A stretch of 64,000 bases of DNA from Streptomyces sp. 1-11 (GTDB lineage: Bacteria > Actinomycetota > Actinomycetes > Streptomycetales > Streptomycetaceae). Location: the NCBI RefSeq assembly GCF_007176755.1, contig NZ_BJTV01000001.1, positions 186,001-250,000 of the forward strand, given 5' to 3'. Both the position numbers and the translations under genes were made by a program. Each line of letters begins with the position of its first letter. Within the stretch, counting starts at the first letter, position 1. This document shows positions 34,756 to 43,927 of the stretch, piece by piece. The notes under the pieces are model-generated. The model did no database searches and was not told where the DNA came from. It saw nothing but the letters and a program-made list of their open reading frames with translations.

Positions 34756-35997
34756 TTACCCATGGGTCACCCCATGCCGTGCGGGGTCGGACAGTGCCTG
34801 GGAGAGTACCCGGGCAAGCGATTCGACAACCTCCGGAGCGTAATCCCCCGCGCCGGCCAGGCGCAGCTCCTCCAGGGCCAGGAGCGGCCCCTCGGGTCCG
34901 GCGTCGCGGGACTTCTCCTCGAAGGCGTTCACGGTCCGGACGATCCGCGCGGCGAGCGGCTGCTCGGCGTAGGGGTCGGCCTGCCGCTCCACGACCGTGG
35001 CGACCGCCGCGTCCACCCCGGTCTGGCGCACCACGGCGCCGCCGAGCAGCGCGATGCGCCGCTGCTCCTCGCGGGGCAGGGTGGCGGTGGCTCCGGCCGG
35101 TACCGGGTCGACGAGGCTGAGCTGGCCGATGTCGTGCATCAGCGCCGCGTACTCGAGCACGGTCAGCTCGGGCCGGGACAGGCCGAGGTCGTGGCCGACG
35201 GCCCGGCTGAGCGCGGCGACCCGGCGGGCGTGCCCGGCGGGGGTGCAGCCGGCCACCTCGGTGGCCCGGGCGAGCGAGGCGATGGTCTGCCGGTAGGTGG
35301 CCCGCACGGCGGCGTAGCGCCGGACCGAGAGCTGGGTGAGCAGCAGCGGCAGACAGAACACGGGCAGCGCCCACAGCCCGGCGACGGCGACCGCGAGCGC
35401 CATGACCACGCCGGTCGCGCACACGGCGGAGCCGATGCCGAGCAGCCCGCGCAGTTCGTCGCGGAGCAGCGGGCCGAAGCGCCAGCCGGTGCGGGAGCGG
35501 GCGAGGGCTGCGGCGAGGACGGCGTCGCAGAGTGCGGTGAGGAGGAGCAGCGCGATCAGCAGCAGGGCGTAGGCGGGCCCGTCCCAGCCGCGGAACGCGC
35601 CCCGGTCGAAGACGGGTTGGAAGCAGACGGCGGCGAAGCCGGTGGTGAGGACGCGGCGGGCGAGGTGGTCGAGGGTGGGGGTGCGGCCGCACCAGATGTG
35701 CGGGACCCCGCCGAGCAGCGAGGCGGCGAGGACGACGGTGACGACCTGCGCGGCGCTGTGCCCGGTCGGATGGCCGGCGTCGGGCCCCAGCAGGGCGTAC
35801 GACAGCGATCCGGCGGTGCCCAGCGGCGCGGCCTGGCGCGACCGGGTGCCGGACCACCGGGTCAGCTCGCCGACGGCTATGAGCACGCCGAAGGCGAGCG
35901 CGACGCCCGGCTCGTCGATGCCGGTCCACAGGGTGCGGGCGAGACAGACGGCGGCGGTGAGGGCGGCGCAGGCGTGGATGAGCCGGAGGGCGGTCAC
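34756..35997 (-). CDS. Membrane HD-domain protein lacking the GYP motif
   Basis: A 413-aa protein with an N-terminal multi-span membrane domain (about 1-215) and a C-terminal HD domain containing GHARRVAALSRAVGHDLGLS and EYAALMHDIGQLSLVDPV. The second half of an HD-GYP domain (HHE...GYP) is absent or degenerate, with VERQADPYAEQPLAARIV in its place. The GTG start at 35997 overlaps the stop of the upstream HD-GYP gene (GTGA), and the shared layout implies paralogues. It may be a catalytically altered partner. Confidence 0.82.
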   Translation of the reverse strand: MTALRLIHACAALTAAVCLARTLWTGIDEPGVALAFGVLIAVGELTRWSGTRSRQAAPLGTAGSLSYALLGPDAGHPTGHSAAQVVTVVLAASLLGGVPHIWCGRTPTLDHLARRVLTTGFAAVCFQPVFDRGAFRGWDGPAYALLLIALLLLTALCDAVLAAALARSRTGWRFGPLLRDELRGLLGIGSAVCATGVVMALAVAVAGLWALPVFCLPLLLTQLSVRRYAAVRATYRQTIASLARATEVAGCTPAGHARRVAALSRAVGHDLGLSRPELTVLEYAALMHDIGQLSLVDPVPAGATATLPREEQRRIALLGGAVVRQTGVDAAVATVVERQADPYAEQPLAARIVRTVNAFEEKSRDAGPEGPLLALEELRLAGAGDYAPEVVESLARVLSQALSDPARHGVTHG

Positions 35998-37340
35998 CGG
36001 TGCGCACCGCTGCGGCGGCCGGCGGCCGGCTGCTGCGCCGGGACCGGGTGCGGGGCGTCGTCGGCGGTGACGGCCGGGTGCCAGCCGTGCCGGCGCAGCG
36101 CCCGGACGAGCGCCGTGACCATGCGCGGGTCGAAGTGGGTGCCCGCGCAGCGCTCCAGCTCCGTGACCGCCGCCGCCACCGGACGGGCCCTGCTGTAGGA
36201 CCGGGTGGAGGTCATCGCGTCGAAGGCGTCGGCGACGGCCACCACGCGGGCGCACTCGGGGATCTGAGCGCCCGCCAGCCCGTACGGGTAGCCGCTGCCG
36301 TCGAGCCGTTCGTGGTGGTGCAGGATCGCCGCGCGGGCCTCGCCGAGGAAGGAGATCCCGCGGACCATCTCGTGCCCGTACTCCGGGTGCAGTTCGATGA
36401 TCCGCCGCTCCTCGGGGGTCAGCGGGCCGTCCTTGCGCAGCAGGCGGGTGGGGACGCCGAGCTTGCCGACGTCGTGCAGGATGCCGGCGAACCGCAGCAC
36501 CTCGACGCGTTCGTCGTCCAGGCCGAGTTCGCGGGCGATGAGCACCGAGGCCTGGCCGACCCGCTCGCTGTGGCCGCGGGTGTAGCCGTCCTTGATGTCG
36601 ACGGCCTGCACCAGGGCGCGGATGGTGGCCTGGTGGGCGGCCCGCTCCCGGTGGTACTGGGCGAAGACCCAGCAGGAGACGCACATCGGCAGCAGTACGA
36701 GCAGCGCGGCGCCGGGGCCGTACCGGCTGCGCCAGAGCACGGCCATCATCAGCCCGGCGAGCCCGTGCACCGCGACCGGCGCCGGCGAACGGGACAGCAG
36801 CCCGCTCCAGGCCCGGCGCAGCGGTGTGCTCCCCCGCAGCCGGAAGGGCGTGGGCGGCGCCCCCACTCCCGTCGCGAGGAGGCCGCCGTCGAGCGCGGTG
36901 AGCACCAGGCAGAAGGCGAGCACGGCCGCCCCCGCGGGCACCAGGGCGTACGGGAAGGCGGGGGCCGCGACGGCGTGCCGGCCGCCGAGCGCCCCGTGCA
37001 CCTGGGCCGCGGCCCACACGGCGAGCGCCGGCTGCGCGGCCCGCCAGACGCGCCGCGGCAGCACCGGCCGGTGTTCGACGTGGACGAGCAGGGCGGCCGG
37101 CAGCGGGACCAGCGCGGCGGCGGCGGGCGGCAGCAGGAAGGCGCCGGCGAGCAGCACCGGGTAGAACGTTCCGCCGAAGCGGCGCCGCACGACGTGCTCG
37201 CAGGCCGCGTACAGCGCGGCCAGCGGGATCAGCGTCCACCAGGGCGCGCGGGTGGTGTGCAGGGGCAGCACACACAGCACGGCGAGCAGGGCGACACAGG
37301 CCACATAGCCTCGCGCTCTCGCCGGAACCGCCGCCTCCAT
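35994..37340 (-). CDS. Membrane HD-GYP domain phosphohydrolase
   Basis: A 448-aa protein with six or more hydrophobic segments over residues ~10-230 and a C-terminal HD-GYP domain. The metal-site motifs are GHSERV, GILHDVGKLG (HD) and ILHHHERLDGSGYPYGL (HHE-GYP). HD-GYP enzymes hydrolyse cyclic di-GMP in several bacteria, and in Streptomyces c-di-GMP holds back development through BldD; substrate is inferred from the family only. It is coupled by a 4-bp overlap to a GYP-less paralogue. Confidence 0.9.
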   Translation of the reverse strand: MEAAVPARARGYVACVALLAVLCVLPLHTTRAPWWTLIPLAALYAACEHVVRRRFGGTFYPVLLAGAFLLPPAAAALVPLPAALLVHVEHRPVLPRRVWRAAQPALAVWAAAQVHGALGGRHAVAAPAFPYALVPAGAAVLAFCLVLTALDGGLLATGVGAPPTPFRLRGSTPLRRAWSGLLSRSPAPVAVHGLAGLMMAVLWRSRYGPGAALLVLLPMCVSCWVFAQYHRERAAHQATIRALVQAVDIKDGYTRGHSERVGQASVLIARELGLDDERVEVLRFAGILHDVGKLGVPTRLLRKDGPLTPEERRIIELHPEYGHEMVRGISFLGEARAAILHHHERLDGSGYPYGLAGAQIPECARVVAVADAFDAMTSTRSYSRARPVAAAVTELERCAGTHFDPRMVTALVRALRRHGWHPAVTADDAPHPVPAQQPAAGRRSGAHR

Positions 37341-37468
37341 CGCGCCCTCCCCCCGACCGTGCCGGTGCAGGCTCGGAGCCTAGGGTGGGTTTCGGGGGGT
37401 CCGGGGGCCCATGACCCGAGGATTAGCACGTTCGGGTGATACGGGCCTTGCCGGGCGGAGGGCGCGGG

Positions 37469-37789
37469 TCAGGACTCCTGCGGTGTCACCGGGCGGGCCT
37501 GAGCCTTGGTGACGTCGTGCTCGGGGACGGTCTGCCCGGAGCGGATCAGATCGATCCGCCCCATGACCTTGGCGCGCAGGTCGGCGGGCACGTCGTCATG
37601 GCCGCAGCACCGCTTGACCAGCTTCTTCACGGCCTGCTCGAGGCCGTACTTCTCCAGGCACGGCGAGCATTCCTCGAAGTGGTGCTGGAACTTGTCGCGA
37701 TCGACGTCCGGCATCTCGCTGTCGAGGAACTCGTACAGGTGGTCGAGGACCTCACTGCAGTCAGTCTCGTGCGGCTCTCCGCAGCTCAT
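37469..37789 (-). CDS. rsrA: Zinc-containing redox anti-sigma factor RsrA
   Basis: A 106-aa ZAS-family anti-sigma factor that releases SigR when its thiols are oxidised. The zinc/redox residues Cys11, His37, Cys41 and Cys44 (HHFEECSPC) sit at the same positions as in S. coelicolor RsrA, as do Cys3, Cys61 and Cys62. The ATG overlaps the sigR stop (ATGA), coupling the pair. Confidence 0.97.
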   Translation of the reverse strand: MSCGEPHETDCSEVLDHLYEFLDSEMPDVDRDKFQHHFEECSPCLEKYGLEQAVKKLVKRCCGHDDVPADLRAKVMGRIDLIRSGQTVPEHDVTKAQARPVTPQES

Positions 37790-38487
37790 GAGCCCGAGCC
37801 TTTCGCTTCGTTCGACTCTCCGGCGCCCGCCGGGACCAGTCCGCGCTCGCGGGCGTAGTCCTCCAGCATGCCGCGCAGTTGACGGCGGCCCCGGTGCAGC
37901 CGGGACATCACCGTACCGATGGGTGTCCCCATGATGTCCGCGATCTCCTTGTACGCAAAGCCCTCTACGTCCGCGAGGTAGACGGCGATGCGGAACTCCT
38001 CGGGGATCGCCTGCAGCGCCTCCTTCACGTCCGAGTCGGGCAGGTGGTCGAGCGCCTGCGACTCGGCGGAGCGCAGACCCGTCGACATGTGCGACTCGGC
38101 GCGGGCGAGCTGCCAGTCCTCGATCTCCTCGGCCGCGCTGCGCTGGGGTTCGCGCTGCTTCTTGCGGTACGAGTTGATGAAGGTGTTGGTCAGGATCCGG
38201 TACAGCCACGCCTTGAGGTTGGTGCCCTCACGGAACTGGTGGAAGGACCCGTACGCCTTGGCGTAGGTCTCCTGCACCAGGTCCTCGGCGTCGGCCGGGT
38301 TGCGCGTCATGCGCAGGGCGGCCGAGTACATCTGGTCGAGGAACTCGAGCGCGTCCCGCTCGAAGCGCGCGCTGCGCTCCGCGGTCGACTCGGAGCCGGT
38401 CTCCGTGTCCGCGTTCGTGCCCCGGCCCTCGGGCTGCTCCGCCTGGCCGTTGTCGGTCCCTGCGTCGGTACCGGTGACCGGACCCAC
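37786..38487 (-). CDS. sigR: ECF sigma factor SigR (thiol-oxidative stress)
   Basis: A 233-aa ECF sigma factor directing the disulfide-stress regulon (thioredoxin, mycothiol, proteases). Region 2 is [23 protein letters not shown] and region 4 [26 protein letters not shown]. The GTG at 38487 follows a GAGGAGG ribosome site and starts [10 protein letters not shown]. The frame stays open upstream to ATG 38652, adding exactly 55 residues. S. coelicolor makes an unstable 55-residue-longer isoform (SigR') from a SigR-dependent promoter, and that promoter is also visible here (38712-38737). Confidence 0.97.
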   Translation of the reverse strand: MGPVTGTDAGTDNGQAEQPEGRGTNADTETGSESTAERSARFERDALEFLDQMYSAALRMTRNPADAEDLVQETYAKAYGSFHQFREGTNLKAWLYRILTNTFINSYRKKQREPQRSAAEEIEDWQLARAESHMSTGLRSAESQALDHLPDSDVKEALQAIPEEFRIAVYLADVEGFAYKEIADIMGTPIGTVMSRLHRGRRQLRGMLEDYARERGLVPAGAGESNEAKGSGS

Positions 38488-38652
38488 CTCCTCAAGTTCC
38501 CGGACGGGACCAAAAGCGGTCCCACCTGTTTCGGAGGATAGAACACGACCCGTGCCCGCCGCCGCTCGAATAGGAGCGGTCCTGGCCGCGTGCAGCACTG
38601 TCCAGTCCAGGTCAGCGCGGCTGCTGCGGCTCGGGCAGTACGTCGAACCCAT
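38488..38652 (-). other. sigR: N-terminal extension encoding the long isoform SigR'
   Basis: In-frame 55-codon extension from ATG 38652 to the GTG start of SigR. The peptide begins [17 protein letters not shown] and is rich in Ala, Arg and Thr. AAGGAGAGG lies upstream as a ribosome site. The exact length match to the known S. coelicolor SigR' and the SigR-type promoter 60 bp upstream support its translation after induction. Confidence 0.75.
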
Positions 38653-38711
38653 GCGGCGGACTTCCTCTCCTTCGGCGTCGGAGCTGATCCCTCAGCACTT
38701 CTGTCCGCCTC

Positions 38712-38737
38712 AACAGCGCCCGGCCGCCGGGCATTCC
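38712..38737 (-). promoter_or_regulatory. SigR-dependent autoregulatory promoter (sigRp2 equivalent)
   Basis: Read on the minus strand, GGAAT (38737-38733) is followed by exactly 18 nt and GTT (38714-38712), the SigR promoter consensus. The start would fall about 50-55 nt upstream of the ATG of the long isoform. It sits just after the stop of the alpha/beta hydrolase gene. Confidence 0.85.
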
Positions 38738-38741
38738 CGGG

Positions 38742-39380
38742 TCACCCGAGTGACACGACCCACTCCGCGACGCCGTCGGTGATGATCTCCAGGGCCCGCT
38801 CCTGGGTGATCTCCGCACGCTTGGGGACGGCGAACCCGTGGTCCGCGCAGGGCACCTCGATCATCCGGTGGGGTCCTTCGGGGAACTCCGCCGGCCTGCC
38901 GAAGGGATCGTTGCCGCCCTGCACGACGAGCGTGGGCGCCCCGGCGCCGAGCAGTTCGGCGGCGCGGGACTTCTCCGGCCTGCCCGGCGGGTGCAGCGGG
39001 AAGCTCAGCGCGAGCACGGCGTGCGCGCCCAGTTCGGCGGCGGTGCGGCAGGCGACCCGGGCGCCCGCGCTGCGGCCGCCGGAGACGACGGGCAGTCCCG
39101 GCGCCGCCAGCGCGGGCCACAGGCCGCGCCAGCCGGTGTCCAGGGTCTTCGGCGCGGGCGCGAGCTTCTTGCCGGCCACCCGCCAGGGCTGCTCGACGAG
39201 GGCCACGGTCACCCCGTGCCCGGGGAGCGCCCGGGCGAGCGCCTGGAGGTCGCGGGCCTCGACGCCGCCGCCCGCGCCGTGGCTCACCGCGAGGACGAGC
39301 CGGGCCGCGCCCGCCCGGTGCCAGGTGATCCGGGCGTCCCCGGCGTCGGTCGGGACGGTCTGTGTGGTCATGGTGGTCAC
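38742..39380 (-). CDS. Alpha/beta hydrolase family protein
   Basis: A 212-aa compact hydrolase of the KANL3/Tex30-like or dienelactone-hydrolase-like type. The nucleophile elbow is SGGRSAGARVACRTA (Ser), the acid probably lies in VVQGGNDPFG, and the His in PCADHGFAVPK. The oxyanion region is VSHGAGGGVEARDL. It starts 2 bp after the stop of the HMCES-type gene, so the two form an operon ending just before the sigR promoter. The substrate is unknown. Confidence 0.85.
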   Translation of the reverse strand: MTTMTTQTVPTDAGDARITWHRAGAARLVLAVSHGAGGGVEARDLQALARALPGHGVTVALVEQPWRVAGKKLAPAPKTLDTGWRGLWPALAAPGLPVVSGGRSAGARVACRTAAELGAHAVLALSFPLHPPGRPEKSRAAELLGAGAPTLVVQGGNDPFGRPAEFPEGPHRMIEVPCADHGFAVPKRAEITQERALEIITDGVAEWVVSLG

Positions 39381-39381
39381 G

Positions 39382-40197
39382 TCAGAAGAGTGTGCCGACT
39401 TCCGGGGCCGCCAGCTCCTTCAGCAGCTCCGGGCCGCCGTTGCGGACGTTGCTGACGGCGGTGGAGACCGGGTAGGCGCGCATCAGGCCGGGCGGGGGCG
39501 GGGCGAGCAGCGCGCGCAGGTCCTCGGGGTCGGTGCGGGCGGGGTCGAGCCAGGCGTCCCAGCGGTCCGGGGTGAGCATGAGCGGCATGCGGGGGTGGAT
39601 GTCCGCCAGGGAGTGCGGCCCGTCGGCGGGGGCGACGGCCAGCGGGGTCCGCTCCGCCTCCGTGGTGATCACCGAGCAGGTGACCCACCAGGCGCCCGGG
39701 TGGTCGTCGGGCAGGGTGCGGTCCCGCCAGAACTCGTACAGGCCGGCCATCGCGAACACCGAGCCGTCGGCGGGCAGCACGAAGTAGGGCTGCTTGCGCG
39801 GCCGCTTCTTCTTCCCCTCGACCTCCAGCTCGCGCTCCTGGACGCCGGTGACCCACTCGTAGTAGCCGTCGGCGGGCAGGACGCAGCGCCGGGCGGCGAA
39901 GGCGCGGCGGTAGGCGGGCTTCTCGTGCACAGTCTCCGCGCGCGCGTTGATCATCCGCGCGCCGCCCTCGGGCGTCCTGGACCAGGAGGGCACCAGGCCC
40001 CACTTCAGCCTGCGGAGCTGCCGAACCGGACGCGGGTCAGCGGCGTCTTTCAACGGACGGTCCAGTACGGCGTAGACCTCCTTGGTGGGAGCCACGTTGT
40101 AGTCCGGCTCCAGGCTCTCCTCCGGCTCCCACTTCTCGATCTCGAAGATGTCCGCGAGATCCTCGGGCCCACGACTGGATGCAAACCGTCCGCACAT
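39382..40197 (-). CDS. SOS-response-associated peptidase (HMCES/YedK, SRAP family)
   Basis: A 271-aa SRAP-domain protein that crosslinks to abasic sites in single-stranded DNA through its N-terminal Cys and so protects replication. MCGRFASS gives the catalytic Cys2 after Met removal. NVAPT, the Asn/Arg pair in MINARAET and the active-site His in IHPRMPLML are present. Setting MCGRF as the start (ATG 40197) is required by the mechanism; the longer upstream frame is spurious. A basic KKKRPRK insertion lies after residue 130. Confidence 0.94.
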   Translation of the reverse strand: MCGRFASSRGPEDLADIFEIEKWEPEESLEPDYNVAPTKEVYAVLDRPLKDAADPRPVRQLRRLKWGLVPSWSRTPEGGARMINARAETVHEKPAYRRAFAARRCVLPADGYYEWVTGVQERELEVEGKKKRPRKQPYFVLPADGSVFAMAGLYEFWRDRTLPDDHPGAWWVTCSVITTEAERTPLAVAPADGPHSLADIHPRMPLMLTPDRWDAWLDPARTDPEDLRALLAPPPPGLMRAYPVSTAVSNVRNGGPELLKELAAPEVGTLF

Positions 40198-40247
40198 ACG
40201 TGCCACACTGCCAGACTCCGCAAGACGACAGGGAGCCACTCGGACAT

Positions 40248-40970
40248 ATGGACAGCCTCGCCGCCCTCGCGCTGCCCGGCCTCTGGGACCGGCTCACCGG
40301 CACCCAGCCCGACCCCGGCCTGTGGGTGGTGCTGGCCACCGGGGTCGCCGCGCTCGCCGTCGTGGTGCCGCACACGCTGTGGCGCATAGCCCGCAACGCC
40401 ATCACCATCGCGCACGAGGGCGGCCACGGCCTGGTGGCGCTGCTCACCGGCCGGCAGCTCACCGGTATCCGCCTGCACTCGGACACCAGCGGCCTCACCG
40501 TCAGCCGGGGCAAGCCGTACGGCCTCGGCATGATCCTCACCGCGGCGGCGGGGTACACGGCGCCCTCGCTGCTGGGCCTGGGCGGCGCCGCGCTGCTGGC
40601 GGCCGGCCGCATCACCCTGCTGCTGTGGGCGGCGACCGCGCTGCTGGTCGTCATGCTGGTGATGATCCGCAACGCTTACGGGGTACTGACCGTGGTGCTG
40701 GCCGGCGCCGCCTTCCTGCTGGTGTCGTGGCTGGCGCAGCCGCAGGTGCAGGCCGGGTTCGCGTACGCGGTGGTGTGGTTCCTGCTGCTCGGCGGGGTAC
40801 GGCCGCCGTTCGAGCTGCAGGCCAAGCGGATGCGGGGCGGTTCGGGCGACTCCGACGCCGACCAGCTCTCCCGCCTGACGCACGTCCCGGCGGGCCTGTG
40901 GCTGTTCCTCTTCCACGCGGTGTCCCTGTGCTCCCTGATCGGCGGGGGCCGCTGGCTGCTGGAGGGTTGA
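40248..40970 (+). CDS. M50B-like membrane metallopeptidase
   Basis: A 240-aa membrane protein with about six hydrophobic spans. The first carries the zinc-site-like [16 protein letters not shown] (HExxH form). The later DPxxD-type third ligand seen in S2P proteases is not obvious, so the enzyme may be of the minimal M50B type or have lost activity. ATG 40248 is divergent from the SRAP gene 50 bp away and 28 bp precede aroA, suggesting an operon. Confidence 0.85.
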   Translation: MDSLAALALPGLWDRLTGTQPDPGLWVVLATGVAALAVVVPHTLWRIARNAITIAHEGGHGLVALLTGRQLTGIRLHSDTSGLTVSRGKPYGLGMILTAAAGYTAPSLLGLGGAALLAAGRITLLLWAATALLVVMLVMIRNAYGVLTVVLAGAAFLLVSWLAQPQVQAGFAYAVVWFLLLGGVRPPFELQAKRMRGGSGDSDADQLSRLTHVPAGLWLFLFHAVSLCSLIGGGRWLLEG

Positions 40971-40998
40971 TACCGGGCCCTCCTTATACAGTGGCCCC

Positions 40999-42345
40999 AT
41001 GGCCCCGAACACCGCCCACCCCGCCCTCTGGCCCGCCCCGCACGCGAGCGGAGCCGTCGACGCGACGGTCCACGTGCCCGGGTCCAAGTCGGTGACCAAC
41101 CGAGCCCTCGTGCTGGCCGCCCTCGCCTCCGAGCCCGGCTGGCTGCGCCGCCCGCTGCGTTCCCGCGACACCCTGCTGATGGCAGGCGCCCTGCGGGCCA
41201 TGGGCGTGGAGATCGAGGAGACCGTCTCGTCCAGCTCCTCCGTCTCGGGCCCGGGCGGTGCGGACGGCTCCGGCGAGGCCTGGCGGGTGCTGCCCACCGG
41301 GCTGCACGGCCCGGCCACGGTCGACGTGGGCAACGCCGGCACGGTGATGCGCTTCCTGCCGCCGGTGGCCGCGCTGGCCGACGGCCCGATCCGGTTCGAC
41401 GGGGACCCGCGGTCGTACGAGCGTCCCCTGCACGGCGTGATCGACGCGCTGCGGGAGCTCGGCGCGCGCATCGACGACGACGGCCGGGGCGCGCTGCCGC
41501 TGACCGTGCACGGCGCCGGTGCGCTGGACGGCGGCCCGGTGTCGATCGACGCCTCCTCGTCCTCCCAGTTCGTCTCCGCGCTGCTGCTGTCCGGCCCGCG
41601 CTTCAACCAGGGCGTCGAGGTCCGGCACACCGGCGCCTCCCTGCCGTCGCTGCCGCACATCCGGATGACCGTGGACATGCTGCGCGCGGTCGGCGCCCAG
41701 GTGGACACCCCGGAGTCGGGCGGCGAGCCGAACGTGTGGCGGGTGACGCCGGGCGCCCTGCTCGGCCGCGACCTGACGATCGAGCCCGACCTGTCCAACG
41801 CCCAGCCGTTCCTGGCGGCGGCCCTGGTCACCGGCGGCAAGGTGCTGATCCCGGACTGGCCGGAGCGGACCACCCAGCCGGGTGACCGGCTGCGCGAGAT
41901 CTTCACCGAGATGGGCGGCTCCTGCGAACTGACCGAGTTCGGGCTGGTGTTCACCGGCTCGGGCGCCGTGCACGGCATCGACGTCGACCTGAGCGACGTC
42001 GGCGAGCTGACCCCGGGCATCGCCGCGGTCGCCGCGCTCGCCGACTCCCCGTCCACCCTGCGGGGCGTGGCCCACCTGCGGCTGCACGAGACGGACCGGC
42101 TGGCCGCGCTGACCAAGGAGATCAACGCGCTGGGCGGCGACGTCACCGAGACGGCCGACGGCCTGCACATCCGCCCGCGCCCGCTGCGCGGCGGGGTGTT
42201 CCACACCTACGAGGACCACCGCATGGCCACCGCCGGCGCGGTCATCGGCCTGCTGGTCGAGGGCGTGCGGATCGAGGACGTGGCGACGACGGCGAAGACC
42301 CTGCCCGACTTCCCCGAGTTGTGGACCGGGATGCTGGGGAACTGA
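40999..42345 (+). CDS. aroA: 3-phosphoshikimate 1-carboxyvinyltransferase (EPSP synthase)
   Basis: A 448-aa enzyme joining shikimate-3-phosphate and phosphoenolpyruvate, the sixth step of the chorismate pathway. Motifs seen are [17 protein letters not shown] (substrate binding), [10 protein letters not shown] (PEP/glyphosate-site loop), and the C-terminal [11 protein letters not shown]. Compared with the E. coli GNAGTAMRP loop, the site reads GTVMRF. It is followed after 16 bp by rsgA. Confidence 0.97.
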   Translation: MAPNTAHPALWPAPHASGAVDATVHVPGSKSVTNRALVLAALASEPGWLRRPLRSRDTLLMAGALRAMGVEIEETVSSSSSVSGPGGADGSGEAWRVLPTGLHGPATVDVGNAGTVMRFLPPVAALADGPIRFDGDPRSYERPLHGVIDALRELGARIDDDGRGALPLTVHGAGALDGGPVSIDASSSSQFVSALLLSGPRFNQGVEVRHTGASLPSLPHIRMTVDMLRAVGAQVDTPESGGEPNVWRVTPGALLGRDLTIEPDLSNAQPFLAAALVTGGKVLIPDWPERTTQPGDRLREIFTEMGGSCELTEFGLVFTGSGAVHGIDVDLSDVGELTPGIAAVAALADSPSTLRGVAHLRLHETDRLAALTKEINALGGDVTETADGLHIRPRPLRGGVFHTYEDHRMATAGAVIGLLVEGVRIEDVATTAKTLPDFPELWTGMLGN

Positions 42346-42361
42346 CGGGCGGACTGGGATC

Positions 42362-43372
42362 ATGCGCCGCTACGGCAAGCACACCGACGAGGACGACATC
42401 CGCACCCGTCCCAACCGCAAGGGCAACCGGCCGCGTACCAACATCCGGCCCAAGCACGAGGACGCGGCCGAGGGGATGGTCCTCACCGTCGACCGGGGCC
42501 GGCTGACCTGCCTGGTCGAGGACCGCACCGTGATGGCGATGAAGGCCCGGGAGCTGGGCCGCAAGGCGGCCGTGGTGGGCGACCGGGTGGCCCTGGTCGG
42601 CGATCTGTCCGGCCGCAAGGACACGCTCGCGCGGATCGTGCGCATCGAGCCGCGCACCTCGGTGCTGCGCCGCACCGCGGACGACGACGACCCCTACGAG
42701 CGGGTGGTCGTCGCCAACGCCGACCAGCTGGCGATCGTCACCGCCCTCGCCGACCCCGAGCCGCGCCCGCGCCTGATCGACCGCTGCCTGGTCGCGGCCT
42801 ACGACGGCGGCCTGGAGCCGCTGCTGGTGATGACGAAGTCCGACCTGGCCCCGCCGGACAAGCTGCTGGAGCTGTACGGCGCGCTGGACATCCCCTACGT
42901 GGTCACCAGCCGTGAGGAACTGGAGGACGGCGACGCCGCCGGCCGGGTGCGCGAGTACCTGGACGGCCGGATCACCGCGTTCGTCGGCCACTCGGGCGTG
43001 GGCAAGACGACCCTGGTCAACGCGCTGGTCCCGGCGGACCTGCGGCGCACCACCGGCCATGTCAACGCGGTGACGGGCCGCGGACGCCACACCACCACCT
43101 CGGCGCTCGCGCTGCCGCTGTCCGGGGCGGCCGACTGGGTCATCGACACCCCGGGGGTGCGCTCCTTCGGTCTGGCGCACATCGATCCCTCCCGGGTGAT
43201 CCACGCCTTCCCGGACCTGGAGCCGGGCACCGAGGGCTGCCCGCGCGCGTGCAGTCACGACGAGCCGGACTGCGCCCTGGACGCGTACGTCGAGGAGGGC
43301 CACGCCGACCCGGCGCGGCTGTACTCGCTGCGCCGGCTGCTGGCCACGCGGGAACGCAAGGAGGGCGACTGA
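42362..43372 (+). CDS. rsgA: Ribosome small-subunit biogenesis GTPase RsgA
   Basis: A 336-aa circularly permuted GTPase that checks 30S maturation. The permuted order is seen: G4 (VMTKSD) precedes G1 (GHSGVGKTTLVNAL), then G3 (VIDTPGVRSFGL). An N-terminal OB-type domain (about 35-105) and a C-terminal zinc site (CPRACSHDEPDCAL) complete it. The 16-bp gap to aroA implies co-transcription. Confidence 0.95.
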   Translation: MRRYGKHTDEDDIRTRPNRKGNRPRTNIRPKHEDAAEGMVLTVDRGRLTCLVEDRTVMAMKARELGRKAAVVGDRVALVGDLSGRKDTLARIVRIEPRTSVLRRTADDDDPYERVVVANADQLAIVTALADPEPRPRLIDRCLVAAYDGGLEPLLVMTKSDLAPPDKLLELYGALDIPYVVTSREELEDGDAAGRVREYLDGRITAFVGHSGVGKTTLVNALVPADLRRTTGHVNAVTGRGRHTTTSALALPLSGAADWVIDTPGVRSFGLAHIDPSRVIHAFPDLEPGTEGCPRACSHDEPDCALDAYVEEGHADPARLYSLRRLLATRERKEGD

Positions 43373-43456
43373 TCGTCGCGGGGTTTGCCGGGGTCCGCCT
43401 TCGGTAAGTGCATAATCGCACCGAGCCGGAGATCCGGACCTACGGGAGGACCGCAC

Positions 43457-43780
43457 ATGGCGTGGCTGCTGGTCATAGTGGCGGGGATTCTGGAGACCGG
43501 TTTCGCCGTGTGCCTCAAGCTCTCGCACGGGTTCACCCGGCTGTGGCCGACGATCGCCTTCGCGTCCTTCGCCCTGGGCAGCTTCGGTCTGCTGACGCTG
43601 TCGCTGCGGAAGCTCGACGTCGGCCCCGCCTACGCCGTGTGGACCGGGATCGGCGCGACGGGCACCGCGATCTACGGCATGGTCTTCCTCGGTGATCTGG
43701 TGTCGACCCTGAAGATCGTCTCGATCACGCTGGTCATCATGGGAGTGATCGGCCTTCAGCTCTCGGGCTCGGCGCACTAG
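43457..43780 (+). CDS. sugE: Small multidrug resistance protein, SugE/Gdx subtype
   Basis: A 107-aa four-helix exporter. The essential Glu lies in AGILETGFAVCLK, and the KLSHGFTRLWPTI and GPAYAVWTGIGATGTAIYG segments are those of the SugE/Gdx (guanidinium exporter) branch rather than EmrE. The upstream leader (43375-43456) contains short hairpins but no clear guanidine riboswitch. A TetR gene is convergent downstream. Confidence 0.92.
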   Translation: MAWLLVIVAGILETGFAVCLKLSHGFTRLWPTIAFASFALGSFGLLTLSLRKLDVGPAYAVWTGIGATGTAIYGMVFLGDLVSTLKIVSITLVIMGVIGLQLSGSAH

Positions 43781-43797
43781 CCGGCCAGGAGCCCTGG

Positions 43798-43885
43798 GGC
43801 TCGTGAAGGGGCCGACGGCCGGCGAAGGGCCCGACGGTTCGTGAGTGGCCCGGCGGCTCGTGAAGGGCCTGTGGCTTCGTGGGGC
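43798..43885. repeat. Degenerate ~20-bp tandem repeats
   Basis: Four to five imperfect units of the form CTCGTGAAGGGCCCGACGG fill the spacer between the convergent sugE and TetR genes. They are degenerate and non-coding, and probably a slippage-derived spacer. Confidence 0.55.
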
Positions 43886-43927
43886 GGGCCGTTGCCGGGC
43901 CCTGTCCGCCCGGCCGGCGTCCACCGC

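Noticed and set aside
34756..37275. An 839-residue reading through two HD genes
   Set aside because: The first half is out-of-frame text over the HD-GYP gene; the real second gene starts at GTG 35997 with a GTGA overlap.
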